Shown piece after piece: positions 38,643 through 46,593 of a DNA stretch of 64,000 nucleotides. Location of the stretch: NCBI RefSeq assembly GCF_011762155.1, contig NZ_JAASQL010000004.1, positions 1 to 64,000 on the forward strand, written 5' to 3'. Position 1 is the stretch's first letter. Every line of letters starts with the position of its first letter. This DNA is from Wenyingzhuangia heitensis (GTDB taxonomy: Bacteria; Bacteroidota; Bacteroidia; Flavobacteriales; Flavobacteriaceae). A program made the translations under genes and the position numbers. A model generated the notes under the pieces. The model had not been told where the DNA came from. It saw nothing but the letters and a program-made list of their open reading frames with translations, and searched no databases.

Positions 38643-39248
38643 TTATTTTATAAAGTTTAAAACAGCATCAAGATCTACAGTATTCCATGTCTTGCTTATA
38701 CCATCTTCACCAGTATGCAATACTTCACAAGCTTTGTGTAAAGATGCTAAAGCTTTTTCTGCATGCCATTCATTAATATTAATAGATGCTTTTAAATAAG
38801 CAGTATTGTTTTGTAGGTTTAATGTAAATGGCAAATCGTGAGTTTCGTCATTCATTGTTAAAGAGATAATACCATTTGTACCGGTAACACTAGTAACTTT
38901 ACCCGATAACAATTCTGTATGATCCATTATTCCAAAAAATAGGGATTTTAGTTTAGCATCTCTCACACCATTATTACTAAAAATACTACTTACAGGAATT
39001 GAAAATTCTACACCTGTTAAAGCTTCGTTTAACGTAGCTGCTTTTTTGTTGTTAGTTACATTGGTTGTTTGAAACTGACCTTTAACTCCAGTTTTGTTTG
39101 TGAATTTATATCCAACCCAGTTTACAATTACCGTTTCTGCATCTAATTGATATGTAGGAGTACTACTTGTTGTGGTTTCTTTTTTCTCTTTTTGTTTACA
39201 GGCTGTAAGGGAAACAACAGCTAATAAAATAAGTGCTATTTTTTTCAT
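38643..39248 (-). CDS. YceI-family lipoprotein
   Basis: A 201-residue lipoprotein with lipobox SLTAC. After a Lys/Glu/Thr-rich linker (20-32) comes a YceI-like lipocalin-type barrel: VIVNWVGYKFTNKTGVKGQF, GVEFSIPVSSIFSNN, RDAKLKSLFFGIMDH. YceI proteins bind long isoprenoid chains in the periplasm; the ligand here is unknown. It is the last gene of the operon that starts at rsfS, 11 bases after the acyl-CoA-binding protein gene. Confidence 0.85.
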   Translation of the reverse strand: MKKIALILLAVVSLTACKQKEKKETTTSSTPTYQLDAETVIVNWVGYKFTNKTGVKGQFQTTNVTNNKKAATLNEALTGVEFSIPVSSIFSNNGVRDAKLKSLFFGIMDHTELLSGKVTSVTGTNGIISLTMNDETHDLPFTLNLQNNTAYLKASININEWHAEKALASLHKACEVLHTGEDGISKTWNTVDLDAVLNFIK

Positions 39249-39259
39249 GTTGATATGAT

Positions 39260-39544
39260 TTATTTAATGGTTATATTATTGTGTTTTTCTACAAGTCTAA
39301 TGTATTTTATTTGAGCTTGTTTAGGCGAAATACCTTTTAATTGCATCCATGCATTAAATTTAAAAGAATCTATAAGGTCTTTTTTTTCTTGATGTGCATT
39401 GAAACTAAAAAAATGATCACCTTTGGTAGCTTGTTTAAAATAAGCATAAAACTCTAACATAATATCGGGTGGTAACGGATCCATTTTCAAAGCAATTTTT
39501 ACAGCTTTGTCAAAACGTTCTCTCAATAAAGCATCTTTACTCAT
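39260..39544 (-). CDS. acyl-CoA-binding protein (ACBP)
   Basis: A 94-residue protein with the four-helix ACBP layout. LRERFDKAVKIA opens helix 1, and FYAYFKQATKGD, FKFNAWMQLKGISPKQAQ and YIRLVEKH carry the acyl-CoA contact residues of the family (Tyr, Lys, Trp). ACBP buffers long-chain acyl-CoA in the cytosol. It is mainly eukaryotic but occurs in Bacteroidota. Lying directly after psd and cdsA, it fits a phospholipid synthesis operon. Confidence 0.9.
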   Translation of the reverse strand: MSKDALLRERFDKAVKIALKMDPLPPDIMLEFYAYFKQATKGDHFFSFNAHQEKKDLIDSFKFNAWMQLKGISPKQAQIKYIRLVEKHNNITIK

Positions 39545-39560
39545 AGTACGATATTGGGTA

Positions 39561-40214
39561 TTATAAAGAGGCGATAATATCTTCAGCTCCTTTTACTTTT
39601 TGATTTAAAGATACATTAATTTTAGCATCTAACGGAAGGAATAAATCTACTCTAGAACCAAATTTAATAAATCCAGCATCTGTTCCTTGTAACACTTCTT
39701 GTCCTTCTTCAGCGTAGTTTACAATTCTTTTGGCAAGTGCTCCGGCAATTTGTCTGTATAGTACTTCTCCAAAAGTTTTATTTTCTACCACAATAGTAGT
39801 TCTCTCATTTTCTTCTGATGCTTTTGGATGCCAAGCTACTAAATATTTACCAGGATGGTATTTGCTGTATTTTATCAATCCACTTAAACCATATCTTGTT
39901 ACATGCACATTTAAAGGACTCATAAATATAGATACTTGTAATCTTTTGTCTTTAAAATATTCAGGTTCAAAAACTTCTTCTATTACAACTACTTTACCAT
40001 CTACAGGAGCTACTACGTGATTGTCTGAAACTTTGGTATGTCTTTTAGGGTTTCTAAAAAACTGTAAAATAATATACACAAAAAATAGTGCTACTGCATA
40101 TATAATGTATTGTAACCAAGCTAAATCTTTTAATAAAAAGTAGGTTAAATCAGTAGCTATTAAAGCTAAAATAATTGTTGCGGTTATAATTAATTTTCCT
40201 TCTTTGTGAAACAT
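39561..40214 (-). CDS. psd: phosphatidylserine decarboxylase family protein
   Basis: Converts phosphatidylserine to phosphatidylethanolamine. This is the short, 217-residue type with two N-terminal membrane helices (about 10-55). The pyruvoyl-forming self-cleavage site is G186-S187 in KFGSRVDLFLP. VAPVDGKVVVIEEV and FMSPLNVHVTRYGLSG are typical of the family. It follows cdsA with a 3-base gap. Confidence 0.93.
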   Translation of the reverse strand: MFHKEGKLIITATIILALIATDLTYFLLKDLAWLQYIIYAVALFFVYIILQFFRNPKRHTKVSDNHVVAPVDGKVVVIEEVFEPEYFKDKRLQVSIFMSPLNVHVTRYGLSGLIKYSKYHPGKYLVAWHPKASEENERTTIVVENKTFGEVLYRQIAGALAKRIVNYAEEGQEVLQGTDAGFIKFGSRVDLFLPLDAKINVSLNQKVKGAEDIIASL

Positions 40215-40217
40215 GGT

Positions 40218-41045
40218 TTATGAAATTAGTTGTAAATAAAAATAAATAAATGGTGATGCAAATAAAAGACTGTCAAAACGATCTAAGACTCCACCGTGAC
40301 CTGGAATTAAATTTCCACTGTCTTTAATGTTGGCTGCTCTTTTAAACATAGACTCTACCAAATCACCCAATCCACCAAAAATACTAATTACAATACTTAG
40401 TCCCAACCATTCTGACAAAGAATATTGAGTAAAATACTGAGCCAATACTGTTGCTGTAATTAATGTAAATATCAATCCACCTAAAGAACCTTCTATGGTT
40501 TTGTTAGGAGATATTTTTTGATAAAGTTTGTGTTTACCAATAGCTTTTCCTGTTAAATAAGCAAAAGTATCTGTAGACCATATTAGAATTATACAACCTA
40601 AAAAAGTAGATCCTTGATAAGTGTTTGTTTCATTGCAAAAGGGAATTGCTAAAATAATGGTAAACGGAATAATAGCATATAAAAAGGTTAGAAATATAAT
40701 TCCTAAATCTGTAAATGGGTTGTTTTGTTGTTTTTTAAAAAGTAAAATTAAAAATGCAAAAAATAATAAAACATAGATAAAGGTTGCATTTGTAATGTCG
40801 TTAGAAAACAAGTTGTTTATTGGAAAGTAATTTTTTAAAATTTTAAGACCCCCTGTAGAAAGCAAAAAAGTAAAAGTTCCTAAAACATAAAAGAAAGGAG
40901 TTTTGTAATTGCTCAATTTTTGAAATTCAAAAATAGCGACAATCATAAAAAAGAAAAAAAGTAAGTAGAAAGATATACTACTATACAATGTTGCTCCTAT
41001 AAGTATGGCAACAAAAACAATTCCTGAACAAGCTCTTTGCAGCAT
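40218..41045 (-). CDS. cdsA: phosphatidate cytidylyltransferase
   Basis: CdsA makes CDP-diacylglycerol, the precursor of all phospholipids. The 275-residue protein has about eight membrane helices and the C-terminal signature STDTFAYLTGKAIGKHKL then ISPNKTIEGSLGG, ending GGVLDRFDSLLFASP with the conserved Asp-Arg-Asp. It lies between the LUD gene (2-base gap) and psd, giving consecutive steps toward phosphatidylethanolamine. Confidence 0.95.
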   Translation of the reverse strand: MLQRACSGIVFVAILIGATLYSSISFYLLFFFFMIVAIFEFQKLSNYKTPFFYVLGTFTFLLSTGGLKILKNYFPINNLFSNDITNATFIYVLLFFAFLILLFKKQQNNPFTDLGIIFLTFLYAIIPFTIILAIPFCNETNTYQGSTFLGCIILIWSTDTFAYLTGKAIGKHKLYQKISPNKTIEGSLGGLIFTLITATVLAQYFTQYSLSEWLGLSIVISIFGGLGDLVESMFKRAANIKDSGNLIPGHGGVLDRFDSLLFASPFIYFYLQLIS

Positions 41046-41047
41046 AA

Positions 41048-41641
41048 TTATAGATCTTCTACTAAAATTAGATATAAATTCTTAGAATTAGAAACCCCAT
41101 AGCTTAAAAAATTGTCTTTTTTAGTATCTAAAATATAGTTTCTAATGTCACAAATATTGGTTGGAATTTTGTTTTTACAGTTAGATTTAATTCCTGTTAA
41201 ACCTTCTCCCATGTTTTTTACTATTTGGCTAGTGTTTGCCAAAACAATAAAGTTACTGTCTAGTTCACCCAGCTTCATTTCTCCAATTTGATTAGAGGAT
41301 AACATTATATTACCCGAATCGGCAACCAAATGTTCACAGGTAGAAAAGAAAGGATATTCTTTGTTAGATACTGCTACATTAGTATCGGTTATCATACAAA
41401 CTTCTTTAAGCTCGTTGTTTATACAAGAAACACTCTTCCAGTTGTTTTCTAACAATATTCTTTTAAATGTTTGTAAAGCCTCTTCTTGAGAAACACAGTA
41501 TAAAAACTTACCTCCTTTGTTAATAAAGTTATTAACAAACAAATCATCTAAAGATAAAATAACGGGTTGTTCGTTAATTTTTTTCTCTTTAGATGATGGT
41601 TTGGTATTTGAAGTTTTAAAAAATTTACTAAATAAACTCAT
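41048..41641 (-). CDS. LUD-domain protein (LutC-like)
   Basis: A 197-residue cytosolic protein. EHLVADSGNIMLSSNQ, FIVLANTSQIVKNM, and a C-terminal NLYLILVEDL fit the LUD (lactate utilisation LutB/LutC-like) domain. The N-terminal 30 residues are polar and variable. No lutA or lutB is nearby, so a role in lactate oxidation is doubtful. The gene's tight placement between ftsH and cdsA is common in flavobacteria and suggests a different, envelope- or proteolysis-linked role. Confidence 0.78.
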   Translation of the reverse strand: MSLFSKFFKTSNTKPSSKEKKINEQPVILSLDDLFVNNFINKGGKFLYCVSQEEALQTFKRILLENNWKSVSCINNELKEVCMITDTNVAVSNKEYPFFSTCEHLVADSGNIMLSSNQIGEMKLGELDSNFIVLANTSQIVKNMGEGLTGIKSNCKNKIPTNICDIRNYILDTKKDNFLSYGVSNSKNLYLILVEDL

Positions 41642-41660
41642 TAAATAATGTACCTCAATT

Positions 41661-43622
41661 TTAACTTTTCACTTCAGAAGTCTCTTCCTCAGTTTCTTGT
41701 TCTTTTAATTTTTTTTCTAGCTTTTCACTTTCGCTTAAAAAAGCTCTTTCACCAAAAATTTTGACTAAGTCATCCTTAAAAATAACTTCTTTTTCTAACA
41801 AACGATCTGCCAATGCAGTTAACTTGTCTTTGTTTTCTGTTAATATAGTAATGGCTCGTTGGTATTGAGCTTCTATTAGATTGCTAATTTCTTCGTCAAT
41901 TAACTTTGCTGTAGTTTCACTATAAGGTTTGGTAAACCCGTATTCTTGTCCACTAGAATCGTAATAGGTTAAGTTTCCAACTTTTTCACTTAAACCATAT
42001 ATACTTACCATGGCTCTAGCTTGTTTGGTTACTTTTTCTAAATCGCTTAAAGCTCCTGTAGATATTTTATTGAAAATAATTTTTTCTGCTGCTCTACCTG
42101 CTAAGGTTGCACACATTTCATCTAACATTTGCTCCGTTTGTACAATCATTCTTTCTTCTGGCAAGTACCAAGCGGCTCCTAAAGATTGTCCTCTAGGTAC
42201 AATAGTAACTTTAACCAAAGGAGCTGCATGTTCTAACATCCAACTTGCGGTTGCATGTCCCGCCTCGTGATAAGCAATTGTTTTCTTTTCTTTAGCAGAA
42301 ATGATTTTGTTTTTCTTTTCTAAACCTCCAACAATTCTATCAACAGAATCTAAAAAGTCTTGATTGTCTATAGATTCTTTTCCTTTTCTAGCAGCCATTA
42401 AAGCAGCTTCGTTACAAAGGTTCGCAATATCAGCTCCAGAAAAACCTGGTGTCTGTTGTGCTAAGAAATCTACATTTAAATCGGTACCCAGTTTTAAAGG
42501 TTTTAAGTGTACATTAAAAATGGCAGATCTTTCGTTTAAATCTGGTAGGTCAACATAAATTTGTCTATCAAATCTACCAGCACGCATTAGAGCTTTGTCT
42601 AATACATCAGCTCTGTTGGTTGCTGCAATAACAATAACGTTTACATCTGTACCAAAACCATCCATTTCTGTTAGTAATTGGTTAAGCGTGTTTTCACGTT
42701 CATCATTACCACCTGTCATGTTGCTTTTTCCTCTGGCTCTACCAATGGCATCAATTTCATCAATAAAAATAATAGAAGGAGATTTTTGAGCTGCTTGTTT
42801 AAACAAGTCTCTTACTCTAGAAGCTCCTACACCTACAAACATTTCTACAAAGTCTGAACCTGATAAAGAGAAAAAAGGAACACCTGCTTCCCCAGCAACA
42901 GCTTTTGCCAATAAGGTCTTTCCTGTTCCAGGAGGTCCTACTAGCAATGCCCCTTTAGGTATTTTACCACCAAGGTTTGTGTATTTTTCAGGATTCTTTA
43001 AAAAGTCTACAATTTCTTGTACTTCTTCTTTGGCACCTACCAGTCCTGCAACATCTTTAAAAGAAACTTTTACTTTTTGTTTCTCGTCAAATAACTTGGC
43101 TTTAGATTTACCAATGTTAAAAATTTGACCTCCAGCACCACCTCCGCTAGCACCACCAGACATTCTTCGCATCATAAAGATCCAAATACCTAGAATTACT
43201 ATAAAAGGTAAAAATCCAATTAAAGAATCAAATAAATCTGTTCTGTTGTCAAATTTAAGATCAATAGTTAAATTATACTTTTCTTTATTTTTGTTGATAA
43301 GATTCTCAAAGTTTTCTAAACTACCAAAGTTATACGTTAATACAGGTTTGGTTGGAGCCCAAGGCAAAATATTGTCTTGATTTTTATCTTTATAGGTTTC
43401 TTGTGCTTCTTTAGTTAAGTGAATTTCTGCATAATCTTTATTAACAATAGAAATGTTTTCAATATTGTTAGATCTTAACAGTTCTTCAAATTTATTTTTA
43501 GAAATATCAGTACTAGTTGTAGTATTTCCAAAAAGATTAAAAGATAATATTACAGCTATTATTGCTGCATAAATCCAATAGGAATTGAATTTAGGTTTGG
43601 GTTGGTTATTTTCTTTACTCAT
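41661..43622 (-). CDS. ftsH: ATP-dependent zinc metalloprotease FtsH
   Basis: A membrane-bound AAA protease of 653 residues. There are two membrane helices (about 13-33 and 133-155) around a periplasmic domain. The Walker A motif is at 229-236 (GPPGTGKT), Walker B is [11 protein letters not shown], and the second region of homology ends [15 protein letters not shown]. The zinc site is H452-E453-A454-G455-H456. The C-terminus is acidic and Glu/Lys-rich. The start at 43622 (MSKENNQ) is preferred; an in-frame ATG at 43691 lies inside rsfS. It follows rsfS by 16 bases and precedes lipid genes, consistent with FtsH's known role in controlling lipid enzymes. Confidence 0.96.
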   Translation of the reverse strand: MSKENNQPKPKFNSYWIYAAIIAVILSFNLFGNTTTSTDISKNKFEELLRSNNIENISIVNKDYAEIHLTKEAQETYKDKNQDNILPWAPTKPVLTYNFGSLENFENLINKNKEKYNLTIDLKFDNRTDLFDSLIGFLPFIVILGIWIFMMRRMSGGASGGGAGGQIFNIGKSKAKLFDEKQKVKVSFKDVAGLVGAKEEVQEIVDFLKNPEKYTNLGGKIPKGALLVGPPGTGKTLLAKAVAGEAGVPFFSLSGSDFVEMFVGVGASRVRDLFKQAAQKSPSIIFIDEIDAIGRARGKSNMTGGNDERENTLNQLLTEMDGFGTDVNVIVIAATNRADVLDKALMRAGRFDRQIYVDLPDLNERSAIFNVHLKPLKLGTDLNVDFLAQQTPGFSGADIANLCNEAALMAARKGKESIDNQDFLDSVDRIVGGLEKKNKIISAKEKKTIAYHEAGHATASWMLEHAAPLVKVTIVPRGQSLGAAWYLPEERMIVQTEQMLDEMCATLAGRAAEKIIFNKISTGALSDLEKVTKQARAMVSIYGLSEKVGNLTYYDSSGQEYGFTKPYSETTAKLIDEEISNLIEAQYQRAITILTENKDKLTALADRLLEKEVIFKDDLVKIFGERAFLSESEKLEKKLKEQETEEETSEVKS

Positions 43623-43638
43623 TTTAATAGCGTGCTTT

Positions 43639-44010
43639 TTAAGATTCAGAAGAAATTTTAGTGATTTTAGCATCACCCCATAATCCTTCAATATCGTAAA
43701 GTTCTCTTACTGGTTTTTGAAAAACATGAACGATTACATGTACATAATCCATTAAAACCCAGTTAGCTTGGCTTTCTCCTTCAACATGAAATGGTTTTTC
43801 TTGAGCTTCTTTTCCAACTATTTTTTGAATGGAACCAGAAATAGCACTTACGTGGGTGTTAGAGGTTCCTGTGCAGACTACAAAATAGTCGCATATAGTA
43901 TTGTCAATTTCTCTTAAATCTATTAATTGAATATCTTGACCTTTTAACTCGTCAATTGCTTTAATAACTGTAGAAATTAACTGATCGGTACTTACGTGTT
44001 TTTTAGACAT
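43639..44010 (-). CDS. rsfS: ribosomal silencing factor RsfS
   Basis: RsfS (Iojap/YbeB family) binds ribosomal protein L14 and blocks subunit joining in starvation. The 123 residues include IDELKGQDIQLIDLREI, CDYFVVCTGTSNTHVSAI and the C-terminal WVLMDYVHVIVHVFQKPVR followed by YDIEGLWGDA. It is the first gene of the seven-gene operon rsfS-ftsH-LUD-cdsA-psd-ACBP-YceI, whose promoter is at 44033-44040. Confidence 0.95.
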   Translation of the reverse strand: MSKKHVSTDQLISTVIKAIDELKGQDIQLIDLREIDNTICDYFVVCTGTSNTHVSAISGSIQKIVGKEAQEKPFHVEGESQANWVLMDYVHVIVHVFQKPVRELYDIEGLWGDAKITKISSES

Positions 44011-44032
44011 TAAAAAATCTTTAGTTTTGTAG

Positions 44033-44040
44033 CAAAGTTA
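44033..44040 (-). promoter_or_regulatory. promoter -7 element of the rsfS-ftsH-cdsA-psd operon
   Basis: The minus strand reads TAACTTTG, a perfect TAnnTTTG match, 22 bases before the rsfS start. Confidence 0.55.
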
Positions 44041-44086
44041 TCGTTTTTTAAGTGATTACTTATACTAATGTAATTATAATTTATTT

Positions 44087-44827
44087 GTGAATATAATCAA
44101 ACTTAATGCCATCGACTCAACAAGTCTTTTTTTGAAAGATTTGTCAAAAAAAGGAATCTTAGAAAATTTTACAACTGTTGTGGCTGAATCTCAACTTGAA
44201 GGTAAAGGGCAAATGAATACACACTGGCATTCTGCCAAGGGTAAGAATTTATTGTTTACTGTTTATGTAGCGTTAACAGGTTTACCCATAGCACTTTCTC
44301 CTTATGTTAGCTTTTTAGTTGCCTTAAAAATAAGAGAAGTTTTAGATGGATTTTTGGCAGACAAAACAAAAATACAGATAAAATGGCCTAACGACATAAT
44401 GTCATACAATCAGAAGATTACAGGGATTTTGGTTGAGAATAAAATAAAACAAGAAAAGGTTTTTGGAACTTTTATAGGGATTGGGATAAATGTAAATCAA
44501 CTAGTTTTTCCAGATTTTTTACCAAATGCAACCTCTATGTCTATTATTAGTGGTGTGAATTACAATAAAGATTTGCTTCTTACCACTATCATAAATGAAT
44601 TTAAAAAAGTATTAACTGTTGGTTATATTCTAGAGAATAAAGAAATAATCAAAAAAGATTACTTGTCTTATTTGTATAAAATAAACATTCCGTCTATGTT
44701 TAGAGACAAAGCAGGAAATGTGTTTATGGCAAAAGTAATTAACGTTTCTGATGAAGGTTTGCTAATTGTAGAAAAACAAGATGAGTTAGCGTATTCTTAT
44801 GCAGTTAAAGAAATAAGTTTTCTTTAA
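44087..44827 (+). CDS. birA: biotin-[acetyl-CoA-carboxylase] ligase, without DNA-binding domain
   Basis: Attaches biotin to carboxylases such as AccB. The 246-residue protein is made only of the catalytic and C-terminal domains: SLDSTS-like IDSTSLFL, the biotinyl-AMP loop GKGQMNTHW (normally GRGQ-R--W, so the loop is atypical), IKWPNDIMSYNQKITGILVE and IGIGINVNQ. There is no N-terminal helix-turn-helix, so unlike E. coli BirA it cannot repress biotin genes. The start is GTG at 44087. It converges on the SRPBCC gene with a 4-base overlap. Confidence 0.93.
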   Translation: MNIIKLNAIDSTSLFLKDLSKKGILENFTTVVAESQLEGKGQMNTHWHSAKGKNLLFTVYVALTGLPIALSPYVSFLVALKIREVLDGFLADKTKIQIKWPNDIMSYNQKITGILVENKIKQEKVFGTFIGIGINVNQLVFPDFLPNATSMSIISGVNYNKDLLLTTIINEFKKVLTVGYILENKEIIKKDYLSYLYKINIPSMFRDKAGNVFMAKVINVSDEGLLIVEKQDELAYSYAVKEISFL

Positions 44828-45213
44828 ATATTTTTAAGGTTGTCACTCAATGCATTTATAAAATTGGTTAACGGTTTTTTTACCATCATAGCCATCATTG
44901 GATTGAATTTTCCATCAAACAAAAGTTGAGCTTTTGATTTGGTATCATCAATAGTATTTAAAAGTATGGTTAAACTAAAGTCTAACTTGCTAGATGCAGC
45001 TCCTAAAACTATTTTATGGGTAGGTGTTTGTTCTTTTAGAACTAATCTTATTTCTGGCATTCCAGATAATGCAAATAGAAAAGAGTCTCCATCTACTTCA
45101 AATTTTTCAATATTGCTAGGCATTAGCTGCTCAAAGTTTTTTAAATCTGTTAAAAAATTATATATATTTTCTGTAGATTTTTGAATGCTAATAACGGGAG
45201 TTTCTAATTTCAT
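44824..45213 (-). CDS. SRPBCC-type (START-like) small protein
   Basis: A 129-residue protein. ETPVISIQKSTENIYNFLTD then FEQLMPSNIEKFEVDGDSF matches the N-terminal part of the SRPBCC fold, and the C-terminal helix (PLTNFINALSDNL) closes it. These proteins bind hydrophobic ligands; nothing indicates which. The stop codon overlaps the end of birA by 4 bases on the other strand. It lies downstream of pyrE but a hairpin separates the two, so it is probably transcribed on its own. Confidence 0.75.
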   Translation of the reverse strand: MKLETPVISIQKSTENIYNFLTDLKNFEQLMPSNIEKFEVDGDSFLFALSGMPEIRLVLKEQTPTHKIVLGAASSKLDFSLTILLNTIDDTKSKAQLLFDGKFNPMMAMMVKKPLTNFINALSDNLKNI

Positions 45214-45256
45214 AAGAGTCGTTTTTTATGGAATACAAATATAGAAAATAGGAATA

Positions 45257-45290
45257 AAAAAAAGCATCTTAAAATTTTTAAGATGCTTTT
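45257..45290 (-). terminator. pyrE terminator
   Basis: AAAAGCATCTTAAAA pairs with TTTTAAGATGCTTTT with almost no loop and A/T flanks. It lies just beyond the pyrE stop. Confidence 0.75.
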
Positions 45291-45297
45291 GTGTGTT

Positions 45298-45948
45298 TTA
45301 GTCTTCTTCGTTAGTCCATTTGTCTGGAGCTTTTCTCCAAGCTTGAACCAACGCAAGTTCTTTAGCTGTAATGTAATTGTCTTTAACAGCTTGTTCTAAT
45401 AGTATTTTATAATTACTTAATGTAGTTAAGCTAATGTTGGCTTCTTTAAAATTTTCATCAGCAATAGGAAATCCATAGGTAAATATAGCCATCATTCCTT
45501 TAACGTTTACATCGGCTTCTTTTAAAGCTTCAACAGCTAGTAAACTACTTTTACCTGTGCTAATTAAATCTTCTACCACTACTACGTTAGAACCTTTTTC
45601 TAAATAACCTTCAATTTGGTTTTTTCTACCATGTTTTTTAGGTTCTGGTCTTACGTATACAAACGGAATTCCAAGTTCTTGAGCTACCAAAACTCCAATG
45701 GCAATTGCTCCTGTGGCAACACCAGCAATTACATCGGGCTTTCCGTAGTTTTCTTCTATGGCTTTTGCCATGTTGGTTTTTAAGAAATTTCTGATTACTG
45801 GATAAGAAAGTGTAATTCTGTTATCGCAATAAATAGGAGATTTCCAACCAGAAGCCCATGTGAAAGGATCGTTAGGTTGTAATTTAATTGCTTTTATTTT
45901 TAAAAGCTGTTCTGCGGTATTATTTGCTGTATCTTTGTTAAAAATCAT
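45298..45948 (-). CDS. pyrE: orotate phosphoribosyltransferase
   Basis: Makes orotidine monophosphate from orotate and PRPP in pyrimidine synthesis. The 216-residue sequence has WASGWKSPIYCDNRITLSYP for orotate binding, GVATGAIAIGVLVA, and the PRPP loop VVVVEDLISTGKSSL. The start at 45948 (MIFNKDTANN) is preferred to a longer in-frame start at 46008, because the family begins here. Its start codon is only 7 bases from that of the divergent Nudix gene. A perfect -7 element (45953-45960) sits 4 bases ahead, so the mRNA may be leaderless. Confidence 0.95.
   Translation of the reverse strand: MIFNKDTANNTAEQLLKIKAIKLQPNDPFTWASGWKSPIYCDNRITLSYPVIRNFLKTNMAKAIEENYGKPDVIAGVATGAIAIGVLVAQELGIPFVYVRPEPKKHGRKNQIEGYLEKGSNVVVVEDLISTGKSSLLAVEALKEADVNVKGMMAIFTYGFPIADENFKEANISLTTLSNYKILLEQAVKDNYITAKELALVQAWRKAPDKWTNEED
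45930..45937 (+). promoter_or_regulatory. Nudix gene promoter -7 element, inside pyrE
   Basis: TATCTTTG is a perfect TAnnTTTG match 18 bases before the Nudix start codon and lies within codons 4-7 of pyrE on the other strand. Confidence 0.55.
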
Positions 45949-45952
45949 AGTG

Positions 45953-45960
45953 CAAATGTA
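45953..45960 (-). promoter_or_regulatory. pyrE promoter -7 element, overlapping the Nudix start codon
   Basis: The minus strand reads TACATTTG, a perfect TAnnTTTG match 4 bases before the pyrE ATG. The element covers the ATG (45956-45958) of the divergent Nudix gene. Confidence 0.55.
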
Positions 45961-46552
45961 TAAAGTTTTTATCAATGAAGTTCCAGTTTTTTTTACAGAA
46001 ATCAACACTAGTCTAACTAGTTTTAAATCTGTTTTATATCAGGAACTTGATTGTCAGTTTCTTTTTCATGAGATTTCTAAAAATCCCGAGGTAAAAATAA
46101 ATGTTATTTGTGACAATTTGGAAAATGATTGGCTCAATTTTCTATTAAATTTTCAAGTTCGAGAAGCAGCAGGGGGTGTGGTTAAAAATAAAGCCAAAGA
46201 TTTACTTTGGATTTATAGATTTGACAAATGGGATTTACCTAAAGGACACATAGAAAAAGGAGAATCTAAAAACGTTGCTGCTATTAGGGAAGTTGAAGAA
46301 GAATGCAATGTAAGTGGCTTGGTAATTGATAAAGAATTACAAACTACGTATCACGTTTTTGAGCACAAAGGAAACAAAGTAATGAAGGTTACTTATTGGT
46401 TTTTAATGCATACAACTATAGAAAGTCAAACTTTAGTGCCACAAACAGAAGAAGGAATTACAGCTGTTTGTTTTAAAAATAGCAATGATTCTTTAAAATG
46501 CTTGTCTAATACGTACGGAAACATCAAACTATTGATGGAAGAAATATTGTAA
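45956..46552 (+). CDS. Nudix hydrolase
   Basis: A 198-residue protein. The N-terminal 70 residues are not recognised; the Nudix domain covers about 70-190. The Nudix box is GHIEKGESKNVAAIREVEEE followed by C-N-V. It fits GX5EX7REUXEEXGU except that the late Gly is Asn. The substrate (a nucleoside diphosphate linked to another group) cannot be predicted. The ATG at 45956 is chosen because the longer frame from 45860 lies wholly inside pyrE. It is divergent from pyrE with interlocked promoters. Confidence 0.87.
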   Translation: MYKVFINEVPVFFTEINTSLTSFKSVLYQELDCQFLFHEISKNPEVKINVICDNLENDWLNFLLNFQVREAAGGVVKNKAKDLLWIYRFDKWDLPKGHIEKGESKNVAAIREVEEECNVSGLVIDKELQTTYHVFEHKGNKVMKVTYWFLMHTTIESQTLVPQTEEGITAVCFKNSNDSLKCLSNTYGNIKLLMEEIL

Positions 46553-46593
46553 AGAACTTAAAATAGACTCGTCTTAGTCTCAAATTATATTTT

